55,810 bases of DNA from CAYLHS01 sp964383535 (GTDB lineage Bacteria; Actinomycetota; Acidimicrobiia; Spongiisociales; UBA4744): positions 1 to 55,810 of the forward strand of contig CAYLHS010000004.1 in assembly GCA_964383535.1 (NCBI GenBank), read 5' to 3'. Positions 16,560 through 24,991 of the stretch are shown piece by piece. Below the pieces are notes generated by a model. The model searched no databases. It was not told the DNA's origin and was given only the letters and a program-made list of their open reading frames with translations. Position 1 is the stretch's first letter; each line of letters begins with the position of its first letter. The position numbers were made by a program, and so were the translations under genes.

Positions 16560-18748
16560 TCCCTCTCTGGTGCCGACACGGTAGTGACACCTGCCCGGAA
16601 GTTCCGGAGTCGAAGGGAATTCGTGACCACCGACACGCTCGAGGTGGCCATCGCGGCGGCTGCGAGCATCGGGCTGATGACTCCGAACGCTGCAAGCGGG
16701 ATCATTGCCGAGTTGTAGATGAACGCCCAGAAGAGGTTCTGCTTGATGGTTCTGAACGTTGCTCTGGCGAGCCGCAAGGCGACGGTCACGAGTGCAGGGT
16801 CGCCGGACATCAAGATGACATCGCCGGCTTCGATCGCGACGTCCGTTCCCGTCCCGATCGCGATGCCCAGATCAGCCTGTGTGAGTGCGGGTGCGTCGTT
16901 GATGCCGTCGCCGACAAACGCGACGACGTTGCCGTCTGCCTGGAAGCGTCGCACCTGTTCGGCTTTCTCGCCGGGGAGCACGTCGGCGACCACGTCGCCG
17001 ATGCCGAGTGCCGAGGCGATCGCCGTCGCGGTCGTCATGTTGTCGCCGGTGATCATGCCGGCTCGGACCCCCATCGTCGTCAGGTCCGAGACCGCCCCTA
17101 CCGCGTGGCTGCGGAGCGTGTCGGCAACTGCGATGACGCCTTGTGCGCGCCCGTTCCATCCGATGAGAAACGCTGTCTTGCCGGCACCCTCGAACCGAGT
17201 TGAGGCGGTGATGCACTCGTCCGGGATGGTGAGACCGGCTTCCTGCAGTAGGTGCGCCCTTCCTACGTAGACGTCTCGTCCGTCGACCACTCCATGCACT
17301 CCGGATCCGGGGAGGTTCTCGAAGGATGCGGGTCGCGTCACGTCGAGATCTCGCATCTCCGCTGCGAGCACCACCGCCCTGCCGATCGGGTGTTCGGAGG
17401 AGGACTCCACCGACCCTGCAAGCCGCAGGAGCGTCGACTCGTCGTCGAGCGCCGCAACGTCGGTCACCCGCATGACACCGTTCGTCAATGTGCCGGTTTT
17501 GTCGAACAACACCATGTCGACAGCTCGCGAACGTTCGAACAACTCTGCGCCTTTGAATACGACGCCGAGGCGGGCCCCGCGGCCGCTTCCAACCATGATC
17601 GCCGTCGGTGTGGCCAGCCCGAGCGCGCAAGGGCATGCAACCACGAGCACGGCCACGCCGGTGGTGAGCGCACGAGCGAGGTCACCGCCCGACACGAGGT
17701 ACCACACTGCGGACGTCAACACGGCGATGCCGATCACGATCGGCACGAAGACGCCCGCCACCCTGTCTGCGAGTTTCTGCACCGGTGCCTTGGTTGCCTG
17801 TGCCTCTTCCACCAGATGGACGATCTGTGCCAGGGTCGTCTCGGTGCCGACGCGGGTCGCTTCCACGAGGAGATTCCCTTGCTGGTTGATCGTCGCTCCG
17901 AACACCTCATCGCCGATGCTCTTGTCGACGGGGAGCGACTCGCCGGTCAACATGCTCTCGTCCAATGAGGAGGTTCCTTCGACGATCGCGCCGTCTGTCG
18001 GGATCTTCTCACCCGGACGAACGACCATGAGGTCCCCCCGGTGTAGCTCCGCGATCGGAAGCATGATCTCGGTGTCGCCCCGTCGGACTCTTGCTTCTTT
18101 CGCTCCCAGCTCCATCAAGGTGCTGATCGCCTGTGAAGCCCGGCCCTTTGCCCTCGCCTCGAAGAATCTGCCGAGCAGGATGAACGTGATGATCGCCCCG
18201 GCAGTGTCGAAGAACAGAGGTTTGTCGGCGAAGAACGCCCACACCGAGTAGGCGTAGGCAGCAAGTGTGCCCACGGACACGAGCGTGTCCATCGTTGCGT
18301 CGAATGAGCGGAGCCGCTTGATGGTGATCTTGTGGAACTGAAGCCCGAAAACGAACTCGACAGGGGTGACGAGGAGCCACTGGAGAGGTCGCGACCAGCC
18401 GTTCGTCACCAGCATCGCGAGGATCATGACTGGAATGGTGAATGCCGCCGCCCCGATGAAGTTGCGAAGCTGGGTTCGTTCCTCTTCGTTGAACCGCTCG
18501 GTGACATCGATGCGTTCCTGCTCGGGTACGACCTCGCGCATGTCGTAACCGATCTTTCGTACGGCCTCGATCAGATGCTCGACGTCGGTGCTGGGTGCAG
18601 CAACGACCCGTGCCTCAGAGCCGGCGAAGTTGACGATGGCCTCGTCGACGCCGTCCTGCTTCGACAGGATCCGTTCGATACGGATGGCGCACGATGCGCA
18701 GGTCATTCCCTCGACGTCGAACGTCCGATCGAGGGTGTCAGTGTCCAT
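16556..18748 (-). CDS. copA: Copper-exporting P1B-type ATPase
   Basis: A 730-residue heavy-metal ATPase that exports Cu(I). It has one N-terminal metal-binding domain (GMTCASC, Cys near 17 and 20), paired membrane helices, the actuator loop TGESLPVDK, the transmembrane CPC (VVACPCALGLATPTA) of the Cu/Ag subclass, the phosphorylation site DKTGTLT and the hinge GDGINDAPAL. The ATG at 18748 lies inside the end of copZ (11-nt overlap); the open frame reaches 30 nt further, but that part duplicates copZ coding. It stands third in csoR-copZ-copA. Confidence 0.95.
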   Translation of the reverse strand: MDTDTLDRTFDVEGMTCASCAIRIERILSKQDGVDEAIVNFAGSEARVVAAPSTDVEHLIEAVRKIGYDMREVVPEQERIDVTERFNEEERTQLRNFIGAAAFTIPVMILAMLVTNGWSRPLQWLLVTPVEFVFGLQFHKITIKRLRSFDATMDTLVSVGTLAAYAYSVWAFFADKPLFFDTAGAIITFILLGRFFEARAKGRASQAISTLMELGAKEARVRRGDTEIMLPIAELHRGDLMVVRPGEKIPTDGAIVEGTSSLDESMLTGESLPVDKSIGDEVFGATINQQGNLLVEATRVGTETTLAQIVHLVEEAQATKAPVQKLADRVAGVFVPIVIGIAVLTSAVWYLVSGGDLARALTTGVAVLVVACPCALGLATPTAIMVGSGRGARLGVVFKGAELFERSRAVDMVLFDKTGTLTNGVMRVTDVAALDDESTLLRLAGSVESSSEHPIGRAVVLAAEMRDLDVTRPASFENLPGSGVHGVVDGRDVYVGRAHLLQEAGLTIPDECITASTRFEGAGKTAFLIGWNGRAQGVIAVADTLRSHAVGAVSDLTTMGVRAGMITGDNMTTATAIASALGIGDVVADVLPGEKAEQVRRFQADGNVVAFVGDGINDAPALTQADLGIAIGTGTDVAIEAGDVILMSGDPALVTVALRLARATFRTIKQNLFWAFIYNSAMIPLAAFGVISPMLAAAAMATSSVSVVTNSLRLRNFRAGVTTVSAPERE

Positions 18749-18950
18749 CGACCTCGTATCCCTGATCCTCGATGGCATCGACGATCGCCTCCAGGGAGAG
18801 GGTCGAGTCGTCCCACGCTACATCGACGGTCTTGGCGTCGATATGGACCTCGACGGTGTCCACACCTGCGAGCGGGCGGACCGCTCCTTCGATAGACATC
18901 TTGCAGTGAGCGCATGAGATGTCAGGAACAGAAAGCGTCATAGCGTTCAT
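18738..18950 (-). CDS. copZ: Copper chaperone (HMA domain)
   Basis: A 70-residue single heavy-metal-associated domain. The metal site is CAHC in VPDISCAHCKMSIEGAV. It would ferry Cu(I) to CopA or buffer copper and hand it to CsoR. Start at 18950 (MNAM) overlaps the csoR stop by 4 nt (ATGA); an ATG at 18941 is an alternative. Confidence 0.92.
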   Translation of the reverse strand: MNAMTLSVPDISCAHCKMSIEGAVRPLAGVDTVEVHIDAKTVDVAWDDSTLSLEAIVDAIEDQGYEVDGH

Positions 18951-19252
18951 TGGGCCTCCAAGTCGAGTCTCGGTGCCGGCCCGGTGACCGCCGCCGTGTA
19001 CTTCATCGTTTCCATGAGCTCGTCGACGATCTCCGCGGTCCGGTGCTCTCGGACCGCCTCGGCGACGCAGGTTTCCAGGTGGTTCTGCAGCACGATTCGG
19101 TTCACCCTTTCCAGGGACCCCTGCAGGGCAGATACCTGTTTCATCACGTCCGGGCAGTACCGGTCGGCCTCCACCATGGAGATCACTCCATCGAGGTGCC
19201 CACGTATCGTCTTCAAGCGGATGAGGGCGCGTTGCTTGTGTTCGTCCTTCAT
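18947..19252 (-). CDS. csoR: Copper-sensing repressor CsoR
   Basis: A 101-residue all-helical repressor of the CsoR/RcnR family. The Cu(I) ligands form the C-H-C triad C33 (YCPDVMKQ), H58 and C62 (NHLETC), which separates it from formaldehyde (FrmR) or nickel (RcnR) members. Copper binding releases it from DNA. The ATG at 19252 is chosen over a longer open frame because the family starts directly with the helix KDEHKQRALIRLKTIRGHL. It is the first gene of the operon and has a clear palindromic operator 15 nt upstream. Confidence 0.93.
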   Translation of the reverse strand: MKDEHKQRALIRLKTIRGHLDGVISMVEADRYCPDVMKQVSALQGSLERVNRIVLQNHLETCVAEAVREHRTAEIVDELMETMKYTAAVTGPAPRLDLEAQ

Positions 19253-19267
19253 GTCTCGTCCAGTATA

Positions 19268-19284
19268 CCCCACCCGGGGTGGGG
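19268..19284 (-). promoter_or_regulatory. CsoR operator
   Basis: CCCCACCC and GGGTGGGG form a perfect 8-bp inverted repeat around one G, within TATACCCCACCCGGGG. G/C-rich palindromes of this kind are the known CsoR-type operators. It sits 15 nt before the csoR start, so it should autoregulate the whole operon. Confidence 0.8.
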
Positions 19285-19304
19285 TGGGGAGAGGGGGCAT
19301 GAGT

Positions 19305-19336
19305 GAGGCCCCGGAGGAGGGGACTTCCGGGGCCTC
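19305..19336 (-). terminator. Terminator after the small zinc-finger gene
   Basis: GAGGCCCCGGA and TCCGGGGCCTC pair perfectly over 11 bp with a 10-nt loop. It separates the minus-strand gene at 19390-19584 from the csoR promoter. Confidence 0.7.
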
Positions 19337-19389
19337 GAGCCGGCGCCTGGGTGGAGGGGGGAACTTGGGCGCCGTGGCTTTGGTTTCTC

Positions 19390-19584
19390 TCACGTACCTT
19401 CGGGGACGACCCTTCCACGAACGCGAGGGAAGCGAACTGGGGCATGGGCGTAGCAGTACTCACGCCGGTTGTACATCGAAAGACGGGTATCGCAGCCCTT
19501 TTCGGCACACACCCTGTTCTCGCCGTACTTCCGGGATGGCCGCAGCCCGCCCTTGAGTCGTGCACCTTTCAGTGTGTCTGCCAT
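19390..19584 (-). CDS. Small Cys/His zinc-finger-like protein
   Basis: A 64-residue basic protein. C26, C31, C44 and H47 form a CX4C-X12-CX2H pattern (CAEKGCDTRLSMYNRREYCY, then AH), a likely single zinc finger; the flanks are Arg/Lys-rich, so nucleic-acid binding is plausible. I recognise no named family. A PHO-box-like repeat lies about 130 nt upstream in the right orientation, which would put it under phosphate control. Confidence 0.68.
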   Translation of the reverse strand: MADTLKGARLKGGLRPSRKYGENRVCAEKGCDTRLSMYNRREYCYAHAPVRFPRVRGRVVPEGT

Positions 19585-19714
19585 GTGAGCCCTCCGTCTT
19601 GTAGATGGAGTGTCGGGCTACGTTACCCGACCCCCTTTTGATTTGCACCTATTTCGACGTTCTGAATGGTGTTTTTATTCCCTGATCACCATTCTGTCAA
19701 GGAAGTGTGCGGGA

Positions 19715-19736
19715 TGAAGGTGAACAGGGAGTGAAC
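19715..19736 (-). promoter_or_regulatory. PHO-box-like direct repeat
   Basis: On the minus strand GTTCACTCCCT is followed directly by GTTCACCTTCA, two 11-nt units with the GTTCAC core found in actinobacterial PhoP sites. The same core appears before pstB and pstS in this window. It points toward the gene at 19390-19584. Confidence 0.5.
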
Positions 19737-19793
19737 ATGCCCTAAAGAAATCGTGAGAATCGGAGGTGGCCGACGCAGAACTTCGGCAACCTG

Positions 19794-19870
19794 TTCCCTC
19801 CCCCGGGAGCGGAGCGACGTTGGGGGAGGTGTCCGAGGCGAAGCCGAGGACGGAGGGGGCGGTTCCCACC
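19794..19870. repeat. Compound G/C-rich palindromic element
   Basis: CCTCCCCC (19797-19804) pairs with GGGGGAGG (19822-19829); an imperfect second hairpin centres on GGCGAAGCC (19837-19845), and a G-rich arm GGAGGGGGCGG closes the unit. It is non-coding and resembles dispersed intergenic palindromes (REP-like) of high-GC genomes. Only one copy lies in this window. Confidence 0.4.
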
Positions 19871-19940
19871 AAACTGGATCTCTCTTCCCTTGCCGGCACG
19901 GCACGCCGAAGGCGGGTCTCGAGCTACTACCGTGCCGTCT

Positions 19941-20708
19941 ATGGAAACGGGGCTCTCTGGGCAGGGTGTGCTGGTGACGGGTGGCGCTGGCGGTATCGGG
20001 ACGGCCGTTGTCCGGGCGTTCGCCGGCGAGGGGGCGAGGGTGGCTGTCCACTACCGCACCTCGGAGGCCGCCGCGCACCGTCTCGCGAAGGACGTGGGTG
20101 GCGTCGCGTTGCAGGCCGACTTGACGGTCGAAGAGCAGGTCGATGCGCTGATCCCGGACGCGGTGCGGAGTATCGGGCGGCTCGACGTGTGCGTTGCCAA
20201 CGCCGGCGTGTGGCCGTCGGAAGACCTTCCGTTGTGGGAACTGTCCGTCGAACGATGGGAAGCAACGCTGCGAGCAAACCTCACTGCCACGTTTCTCACT
20301 GCACGGGCGTTCCTTCGGCACGCGGCCACGACGGGGTCCGGCAGTCTTGTGATGGTTGGATCTACCGCGGGCGTGTTCGGCGAGGCAGGACACGCCGACT
20401 ACGCCGCTGCGAAGGGTGGGATCCTCACGGGCCTGCTGCTGAGTGCGAAGAATGAGGCGGCACGGCTCGGTGTCAGGGTCAACGCCGTGGCGCCGGGATG
20501 GACCGTGACTCCGATGACAACCGAGGCCCGTCAGGATCCCGAGCTCGAGCGGCGCGTCACCGCCACGATGGCCCTCAAGAAGCTCGGGACCCCGGAAGAT
20601 GTCGCGCGCCACATCGTGGTGCTCGCCTCGGACCGGCTGTCGGGGCACGTCACTGGACAGGTCGTTGTCGTCGCCGGAGGCATGGAGGGCAGGCTCCTTC
20701 AGGCGTGA
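19941..20708 (+). CDS. Short-chain dehydrogenase/reductase (FabG-like)
   Basis: A 255-residue classical SDR: cofactor loop TGGAGGIG near residue 12, NAG (VANAGVW) near 88, catalytic Ser in VGSTAGVFG (about 139) and YAAAK (about 152-156). HYRTS after beta-2 suggests an Arg that prefers NADP. Start at the ATG 19941 is chosen because it places the Rossmann strand correctly; 17 upstream codons are open but poor. The substrate is not evident. It ends head-on with the amidohydrolase, overlapping by 10 nt. Confidence 0.85.
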   Translation: METGLSGQGVLVTGGAGGIGTAVVRAFAGEGARVAVHYRTSEAAAHRLAKDVGGVALQADLTVEEQVDALIPDAVRSIGRLDVCVANAGVWPSEDLPLWELSVERWEATLRANLTATFLTARAFLRHAATTGSGSLVMVGSTAGVFGEAGHADYAAAKGGILTGLLLSAKNEAARLGVRVNAVAPGWTVTPMTTEARQDPELERRVTATMALKKLGTPEDVARHIVVLASDRLSGHVTGQVVVVAGGMEGRLLQA

Positions 20709-22180
20709 AAGACCTCGTTTCCACCGACCCACGTGGCCACTACTCGCGTACCTCGAAGTGAATCCGGTGACGCGAGTACGGGGTCGCGGTCGACGACGGT
20801 GAAGTCGGCCGGCGCACCGTAGGAAAGGGGGACCGGTTCACCGAGCGACTCTGCTGCACTGGTCGTGAACAAGGCGAACGCCTCCTCGGCGGAGAGCGAC
20901 TCCTCCGGGCGGAAGCCACCACGGTCTTGCGCCGCTGCCATCCCCGCGAACGGATCCGGCGACTCGACAGGAGCGTCAGAACCACCTGAGGTCGGGATCC
21001 CTGATCTGAGCATCGTGGCGAATCGATAGACGAGTGAGGCTCGGACGGCACCGAGCCGCTGGGAGAGCCATGGGGCGTCGGACGGCACGAAGGCGGGTTG
21101 CACGCAGGCGGTCACGCCAAGGTCGGCCATTCGTTCGAGGTGCGTGTCATCGGCGATCGACGCGTGCTCGACACGAAGACTGCGCGGGGGCGCCCCATTG
21201 TCGATGAGTTCTTCGAAGCAGTCCAGTACACCATCCATGGCCAGGTCACCGATGGCGTGTACGGCGACGATGCCCCCTGCATCCAGGGAGATCCGTGCAC
21301 GGGACGCTATGCCTGCACGGTCCAGGCGCAGCACACCGGCGGTGGTTGGGTCATCGCTGTAGGGCTCGCGCAGCGCCGCCGTTCGTCCTCCGAGGCTTCC
21401 GTCGGCAAACGCCTTGAGGCCGCCGAACGTCAGGTGAGGGTGATCGAGCGCGCGGATCGTGGACCGATCGAGGGCCTCGAGGATGGCGTGCACGCGAAGG
21501 GGAAGGTCACCCGCGAGGTCGATGAGTGGCTCGATCCGCTCCGACCAGGCAGATGTGATGACGGCGCCGATCGAGGTGATGCCGAGCGATACGAGGTCCT
21601 GGAGTGTGGCGAGGAGCCGTTCGGATCGCACCGGGGCCGTCGCGAGGTGTGAAGCAACCAGCGAGATGGCGGTTTCCCTCAGGATGCCGGTCGGCGTCCC
21701 GTCCTGATCCCTGTCGAGCGTTCCTCCCGGGGGATCCGGAGTGCCGGGTTCCAGCCCGGCAGCCTCGAGAGCGGCAGTGTTGGCGACGGCGATGTGGCCG
21801 CATACCCGGTACAGCAGGACCGGTCGGTCGATGTCGTCGAGGTCGTGCCGGGTCGGGAGCCGGCCGTCGGACAGCGCGTGCTCGTTCAGGCCGCTCCCGA
21901 CGATCGTCCCTTCCGTCTGGGCGATCAGTGCACGCAGCTCCTCGATGTCTCCGATGCTCCCCAGGTTCAGGCTCGGCGATGCCAGCCCGAGCGGGTGCAG
22001 GTGAGCGTCGCGTAGTCCCGGTATGACCACGGCGGCGGGGTAGCGGACCTCCTGAGTGCCATCCGACTGGAGGTGGGAGGCGTCACCGACATCGAGAACA
22101 CGACCGCCGTCGATGAGCAGTCCCGTGGCCGGCACACCGGACGGCGTTCGGATCGAGTCGGCGACGATCAGTCGCCTCAA
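20699..22180 (-). CDS. Amidohydrolase family protein (YtcJ-like)
   Basis: A 493-residue metal-dependent hydrolase of the amidohydrolase-3/YtcJ group. Metal motifs in order: GLRDAHLHP (HxH), ADGSLGGRTAALREPYSDD (typical of YtcJ), VHAIGDLAMDGVLD, VEHASIADD and GSDAPVESPDPF. The TTG start at 22180 overlaps the nitroreductase stop by 4 nt (TTGA); the open frame extends upstream, but as a shadow of that gene. The substrate is unknown, often an N-acyl or formamide compound in this family. Confidence 0.85.
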   Translation of the reverse strand: MRRLIVADSIRTPSGVPATGLLIDGGRVLDVGDASHLQSDGTQEVRYPAAVVIPGLRDAHLHPLGLASPSLNLGSIGDIEELRALIAQTEGTIVGSGLNEHALSDGRLPTRHDLDDIDRPVLLYRVCGHIAVANTAALEAAGLEPGTPDPPGGTLDRDQDGTPTGILRETAISLVASHLATAPVRSERLLATLQDLVSLGITSIGAVITSAWSERIEPLIDLAGDLPLRVHAILEALDRSTIRALDHPHLTFGGLKAFADGSLGGRTAALREPYSDDPTTAGVLRLDRAGIASRARISLDAGGIVAVHAIGDLAMDGVLDCFEELIDNGAPPRSLRVEHASIADDTHLERMADLGVTACVQPAFVPSDAPWLSQRLGAVRASLVYRFATMLRSGIPTSGGSDAPVESPDPFAGMAAAQDRGGFRPEESLSAEEAFALFTTSAAESLGEPVPLSYGAPADFTVVDRDPVLASPDSLRGTRVVATWVGGNEVFHA

Positions 22181-22683
22181 TCGGACAACTCCCAGACGAG
22201 TTCGTCGAGAGGCTTGCGCCCACCGTACCTTCGTTGTGCTCGCGCCGCTTCCTCGGCCACGGTGTCCGGATAGCCGAACGCGATCGCGTACCTGCACGTG
22301 TGGCCTTCCGGGAGGCGGAGGACACGGCGGGCGCACTCGGTGTCGTGGAGCGTGACTGGGCACGAGCCGATTCCAAGCGCCGATGCGGCGAGCATCATGT
22401 TCTGGGCGATGCGGCCGATGTCGAACTCGTAGCCGTCCGGCAGGCGAACGAGTGCCAATCCGAGGCCGGCGTTGAGCATCGGCTCGGTGAAGGGGCCACA
22501 GGCGGCGACGCGTGCCCGCGCAGCTGTGTCGCGCAGCGGGATGAATGCCCACCGCTGGGAGTTCTTGGAGCTGCCCGTCCAGCGTCCGGCTTCGAGAATG
22601 CGAACGACGTCCGCTTCAGGGATGGGTTGTGCCGTGAAGTTCCGGGTGACACGAAGGCTTCTGATGAGTTCATAGGGTTCCAT
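22177..22683 (-). CDS. Nitroreductase family protein
   Basis: A 168-residue FMN-dependent oxidoreductase. RSLRVTRNF at the N-terminus is the usual phosphate-binding Arg segment, WTGSSKNSQRWAF carries the FMN-contact region, and AASALGIGSCPVTLHD matches the conserved C-terminal region. It is shorter than classical NfsB-type members and resembles minimal actinobacterial nitroreductases. It is coupled by 4-nt overlap with the amidohydrolase, so both may act in one degradation step. Confidence 0.85.
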   Translation of the reverse strand: MEPYELIRSLRVTRNFTAQPIPEADVVRILEAGRWTGSSKNSQRWAFIPLRDTAARARVAACGPFTEPMLNAGLGLALVRLPDGYEFDIGRIAQNMMLAASALGIGSCPVTLHDTECARRVLRLPEGHTCRYAIAFGYPDTVAEEAARAQRRYGGRKPLDELVWELSD

Positions 22684-22693
22684 GGAGTCTCCT

Positions 22694-23473
22694 TCACACG
22701 TCGGTCATGACCGAGGCTAGGAGGGTCCGAAGGGGCCCATGTACGATCCGGTTGGACGCGACGAAACGACCGTCGAACGGTGTCGATTGAGTTCCGTCGA
22801 GATCGGTGGTGATTCCACCAGCCTCGCGAACGAGGAGCAGTCCTGCTGCGACGTCCCACGGTTTGAGGCCGATCTCCCAGAAGGCGTCGAGCCGCCCTGC
22901 CGCCACCCACGCGAGGTCGAGGGAAGCGGTTCCCATCCGCCTGAGGCCCTGGACGCGTGCAAGCACGTCCCCGACCACGGTGCCGAGTTCCCGAGCGCGA
23001 GTCTGTCGGTCATAGGGGAATCCCGTTCCGACGACGGACGATCCGAGCTCGGCATTCGAGACCTCCAGACGGTGACCATCCAGCCAGGCGCCCTTCCCGG
23101 TGACAGCCGAGAACTCCTCCCGATGGAACACATCGACGACGACTCCGAGGAGCGGTTCGCCATCTTCGTAGAGGGCGATCGACACGGCCACGTGAGGAAT
23201 ACGATGGACGAAGTTGACCGTACCGTCCAGTGGATCGACAAGCCATAGCCGGCCGTCGGTTCCGACGGCATTCGGCTGTTCCTCCGCGAGGATGGCGTCC
23301 TCGGGTCGGTGGTGGCTCAGCACCGAGAGAATCCGTTGTTGCGCCAGCGTGTCGGTCTCGGTGACCGGATCCACGGCACCCTTGTACGAGACGGACCGAA
23401 CTTGCTCAGGTCGAATCACATCGGCGCCGAGTCGAGCAGCTTCCAGTGCGACATTCAGGTCGTTCACGTCCAC
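22694..23473 (-). CDS. Inositol monophosphatase family protein
   Basis: A 259-residue Mg-dependent phosphatase. Metal motif 1 is AEEQP, motif 2 is WLVDPLDGTVNF, and the C-terminal motif is WDVAAGLLLVREAGG; GTASLDLAWVAAGRLDAFWE is also typical. Substrates of this family include inositol-1-phosphate, histidinol phosphate and fructose-1,6-bisphosphate; which applies here is open. The open frame begins at a GTG (23503) that lies inside a terminator stem, so I prefer the GTG at 23473 (VDVNDLNVALEAAR). Confidence 0.85.
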   Translation of the reverse strand: MDVNDLNVALEAARLGADVIRPEQVRSVSYKGAVDPVTETDTLAQQRILSVLSHHRPEDAILAEEQPNAVGTDGRLWLVDPLDGTVNFVHRIPHVAVSIALYEDGEPLLGVVVDVFHREEFSAVTGKGAWLDGHRLEVSNAELGSSVVGTGFPYDRQTRARELGTVVGDVLARVQGLRRMGTASLDLAWVAAGRLDAFWEIGLKPWDVAAGLLLVREAGGITTDLDGTQSTPFDGRFVASNRIVHGPLRTLLASVMTDV

Positions 23474-23494
23474 GACTCTAGGACCGAGATAGGC

Positions 23495-23520
23495 GGAGGC
23501 CACCCGAGTGGGTGGCCTCC
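23495..23520 (-). terminator. Strong terminator hairpin after the aminotransferase gene
   Basis: GGAGGCCACCC and GGGTGGCCTCC form a perfect 11-bp stem around GAGT. It sits between the aminotransferase (upstream on the minus strand) and the inositol-phosphatase-like gene. Confidence 0.82.
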
Positions 23521-23562
23521 TCGGCCAGCCCGGAGACAGCGTCTCCGCCAGGGACGGCCGGC

Positions 23563-24843
23563 CTACTTGCGGCTTTCGTACGCCTCGAGTCCCTCCTCGA
23601 TCGTATCGATCGCCGAATCCAGCTCCGCAAAGCTCGTAATGAGGGGCGGAATGAAACGGATGATGTTCCCATCAGGACCACAGGAGATGATGATCAGTTC
23701 ATGCTTCAATCCAAAATCGGCGAGGAACTGCATCGCCTCCGGATCGGGCGTTCTGGTGGCTCGATCTCGCACCAGCTCGATACCCACCATCAATCCGAGG
23801 CCCCGCACGTCACCGATGACGGGATGGTCGATCTGGAGTTTCCGGAACCGCTCGAACGCGTGGGCGGACAACTCTCGTGCGTGGGGGAGGAGTTCGCCCA
23901 TGGTGTCGATGCCGGCGACTGCCGCCGCGCAGGCAACCGGGTTCCCCCCATACGTCGTTCCGTGGGCGCCGACCGGCCAGGCGCCGATGACCTCCGACGG
24001 TGCCCCATATGCGGACAGAGGCATGCCGTTTGCGATCCCCTTACCGAGCGCGATGATGTCGGGGTCGACTCCGTAGTGGTCCGATGCGAACCACTCCGCG
24101 GTTCTACCGAACCCTGTTTGCACCTCGTCGAAGACGAGCATGATGCCATGCTCATCGGCGATCTCCCGAAGAGCTTCGAGGAACGGTGGCGGAGCGGGGT
24201 AGTAGCCACCTTCGCCCTGAACCGGCTCGATCAGGAACGCTGCGATATTCGTGGGGAGCACCTCATGCTTGAACATGCGATGGAGTTCGTCCAGTGCGAG
24301 TTGCGTGGCGTCCGCTTCGCTCATGCCCCATCGATACGGGTGGGGAAAGGGGGCCACCCAGACGGAGCCGAGGATCGGGTGGTAGCCGTCTCGGTACTTG
24401 GCGTTCGAGGTGGTGTAGGAGACCGATCCCATGGTGCGCCCGTGGAACGCACCCCGGAATACGATGACGCCCTGTCGTCTCGTCGAGTGCTTCGCGAGTT
24501 TGACACTGGCCTCGACCGCCTCGGCACCTGAGTTGGCGAACCCGAACATCTCGATTCCGTCCGGCGTGATCGAACGCAGGCGCTCCGCAGCTTCGACGAT
24601 GGAGTCGTACCGAAAGACGCACCCAGCGTGGACGAGCTTGCCGAGTTGCCCCTTCGCTGCCTCGATCACCGCCGGGTGGTTGTGACCGAGGTTGACGACG
24701 GCGGTGCCGCATGCGAAGTCGGCGTAGCGGTTGCCGTCGAAGTCGTACACCCAGAGCCCCTCCGCCCGCGCGACATGGATATCCGTGTCGAACGCGAGGA
24801 CGGGAGCGACTGATGCCTCGAATCGGTTGAGAAAGTCGTTCAT
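23563..24843 (-). CDS. Class III aminotransferase (GabT-like)
   Basis: A 426-residue PLP enzyme. The cofactor site includes NSGAEAVEASVKLA (phosphate loop), FHGRTMGS, LVFDEVQTGFGRT (Asp to the pyridine N) and the Schiff-base Lys in ALGKGIANGMPLSA. Overall similarity is to 4-aminobutyrate and related omega-amino acid:2-oxo acid aminotransferases; ornithine or beta-alanine as substrate is also possible. It is a single gene ending in a strong terminator. Confidence 0.9.
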   Translation of the reverse strand: MNDFLNRFEASVAPVLAFDTDIHVARAEGLWVYDFDGNRYADFACGTAVVNLGHNHPAVIEAAKGQLGKLVHAGCVFRYDSIVEAAERLRSITPDGIEMFGFANSGAEAVEASVKLAKHSTRRQGVIVFRGAFHGRTMGSVSYTTSNAKYRDGYHPILGSVWVAPFPHPYRWGMSEADATQLALDELHRMFKHEVLPTNIAAFLIEPVQGEGGYYPAPPPFLEALREIADEHGIMLVFDEVQTGFGRTAEWFASDHYGVDPDIIALGKGIANGMPLSAYGAPSEVIGAWPVGAHGTTYGGNPVACAAAVAGIDTMGELLPHARELSAHAFERFRKLQIDHPVIGDVRGLGLMVGIELVRDRATRTPDPEAMQFLADFGLKHELIIISCGPDGNIIRFIPPLITSFAELDSAIDTIEEGLEAYESRK

Positions 24844-24991
24844 GTCATGTTCCCTTCGGCTGCCGGCGTGAATGCGCGCGTGCGGTTACAAGGGAACTGC
24901 GTATAGCGCCGCTCTCGCGTAGCGAGGAAGGCGTGCTCGACACGTCGCCGCTGCCATGAACGCATTGTGCCACACAACTCGAACGCCTGGG

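Noticed and set aside
22181..22552. An N-terminal extension of the amidohydrolase
   Set aside because: It is a shadow of the nitroreductase gene in another frame; the TTGA overlap gives a better start.
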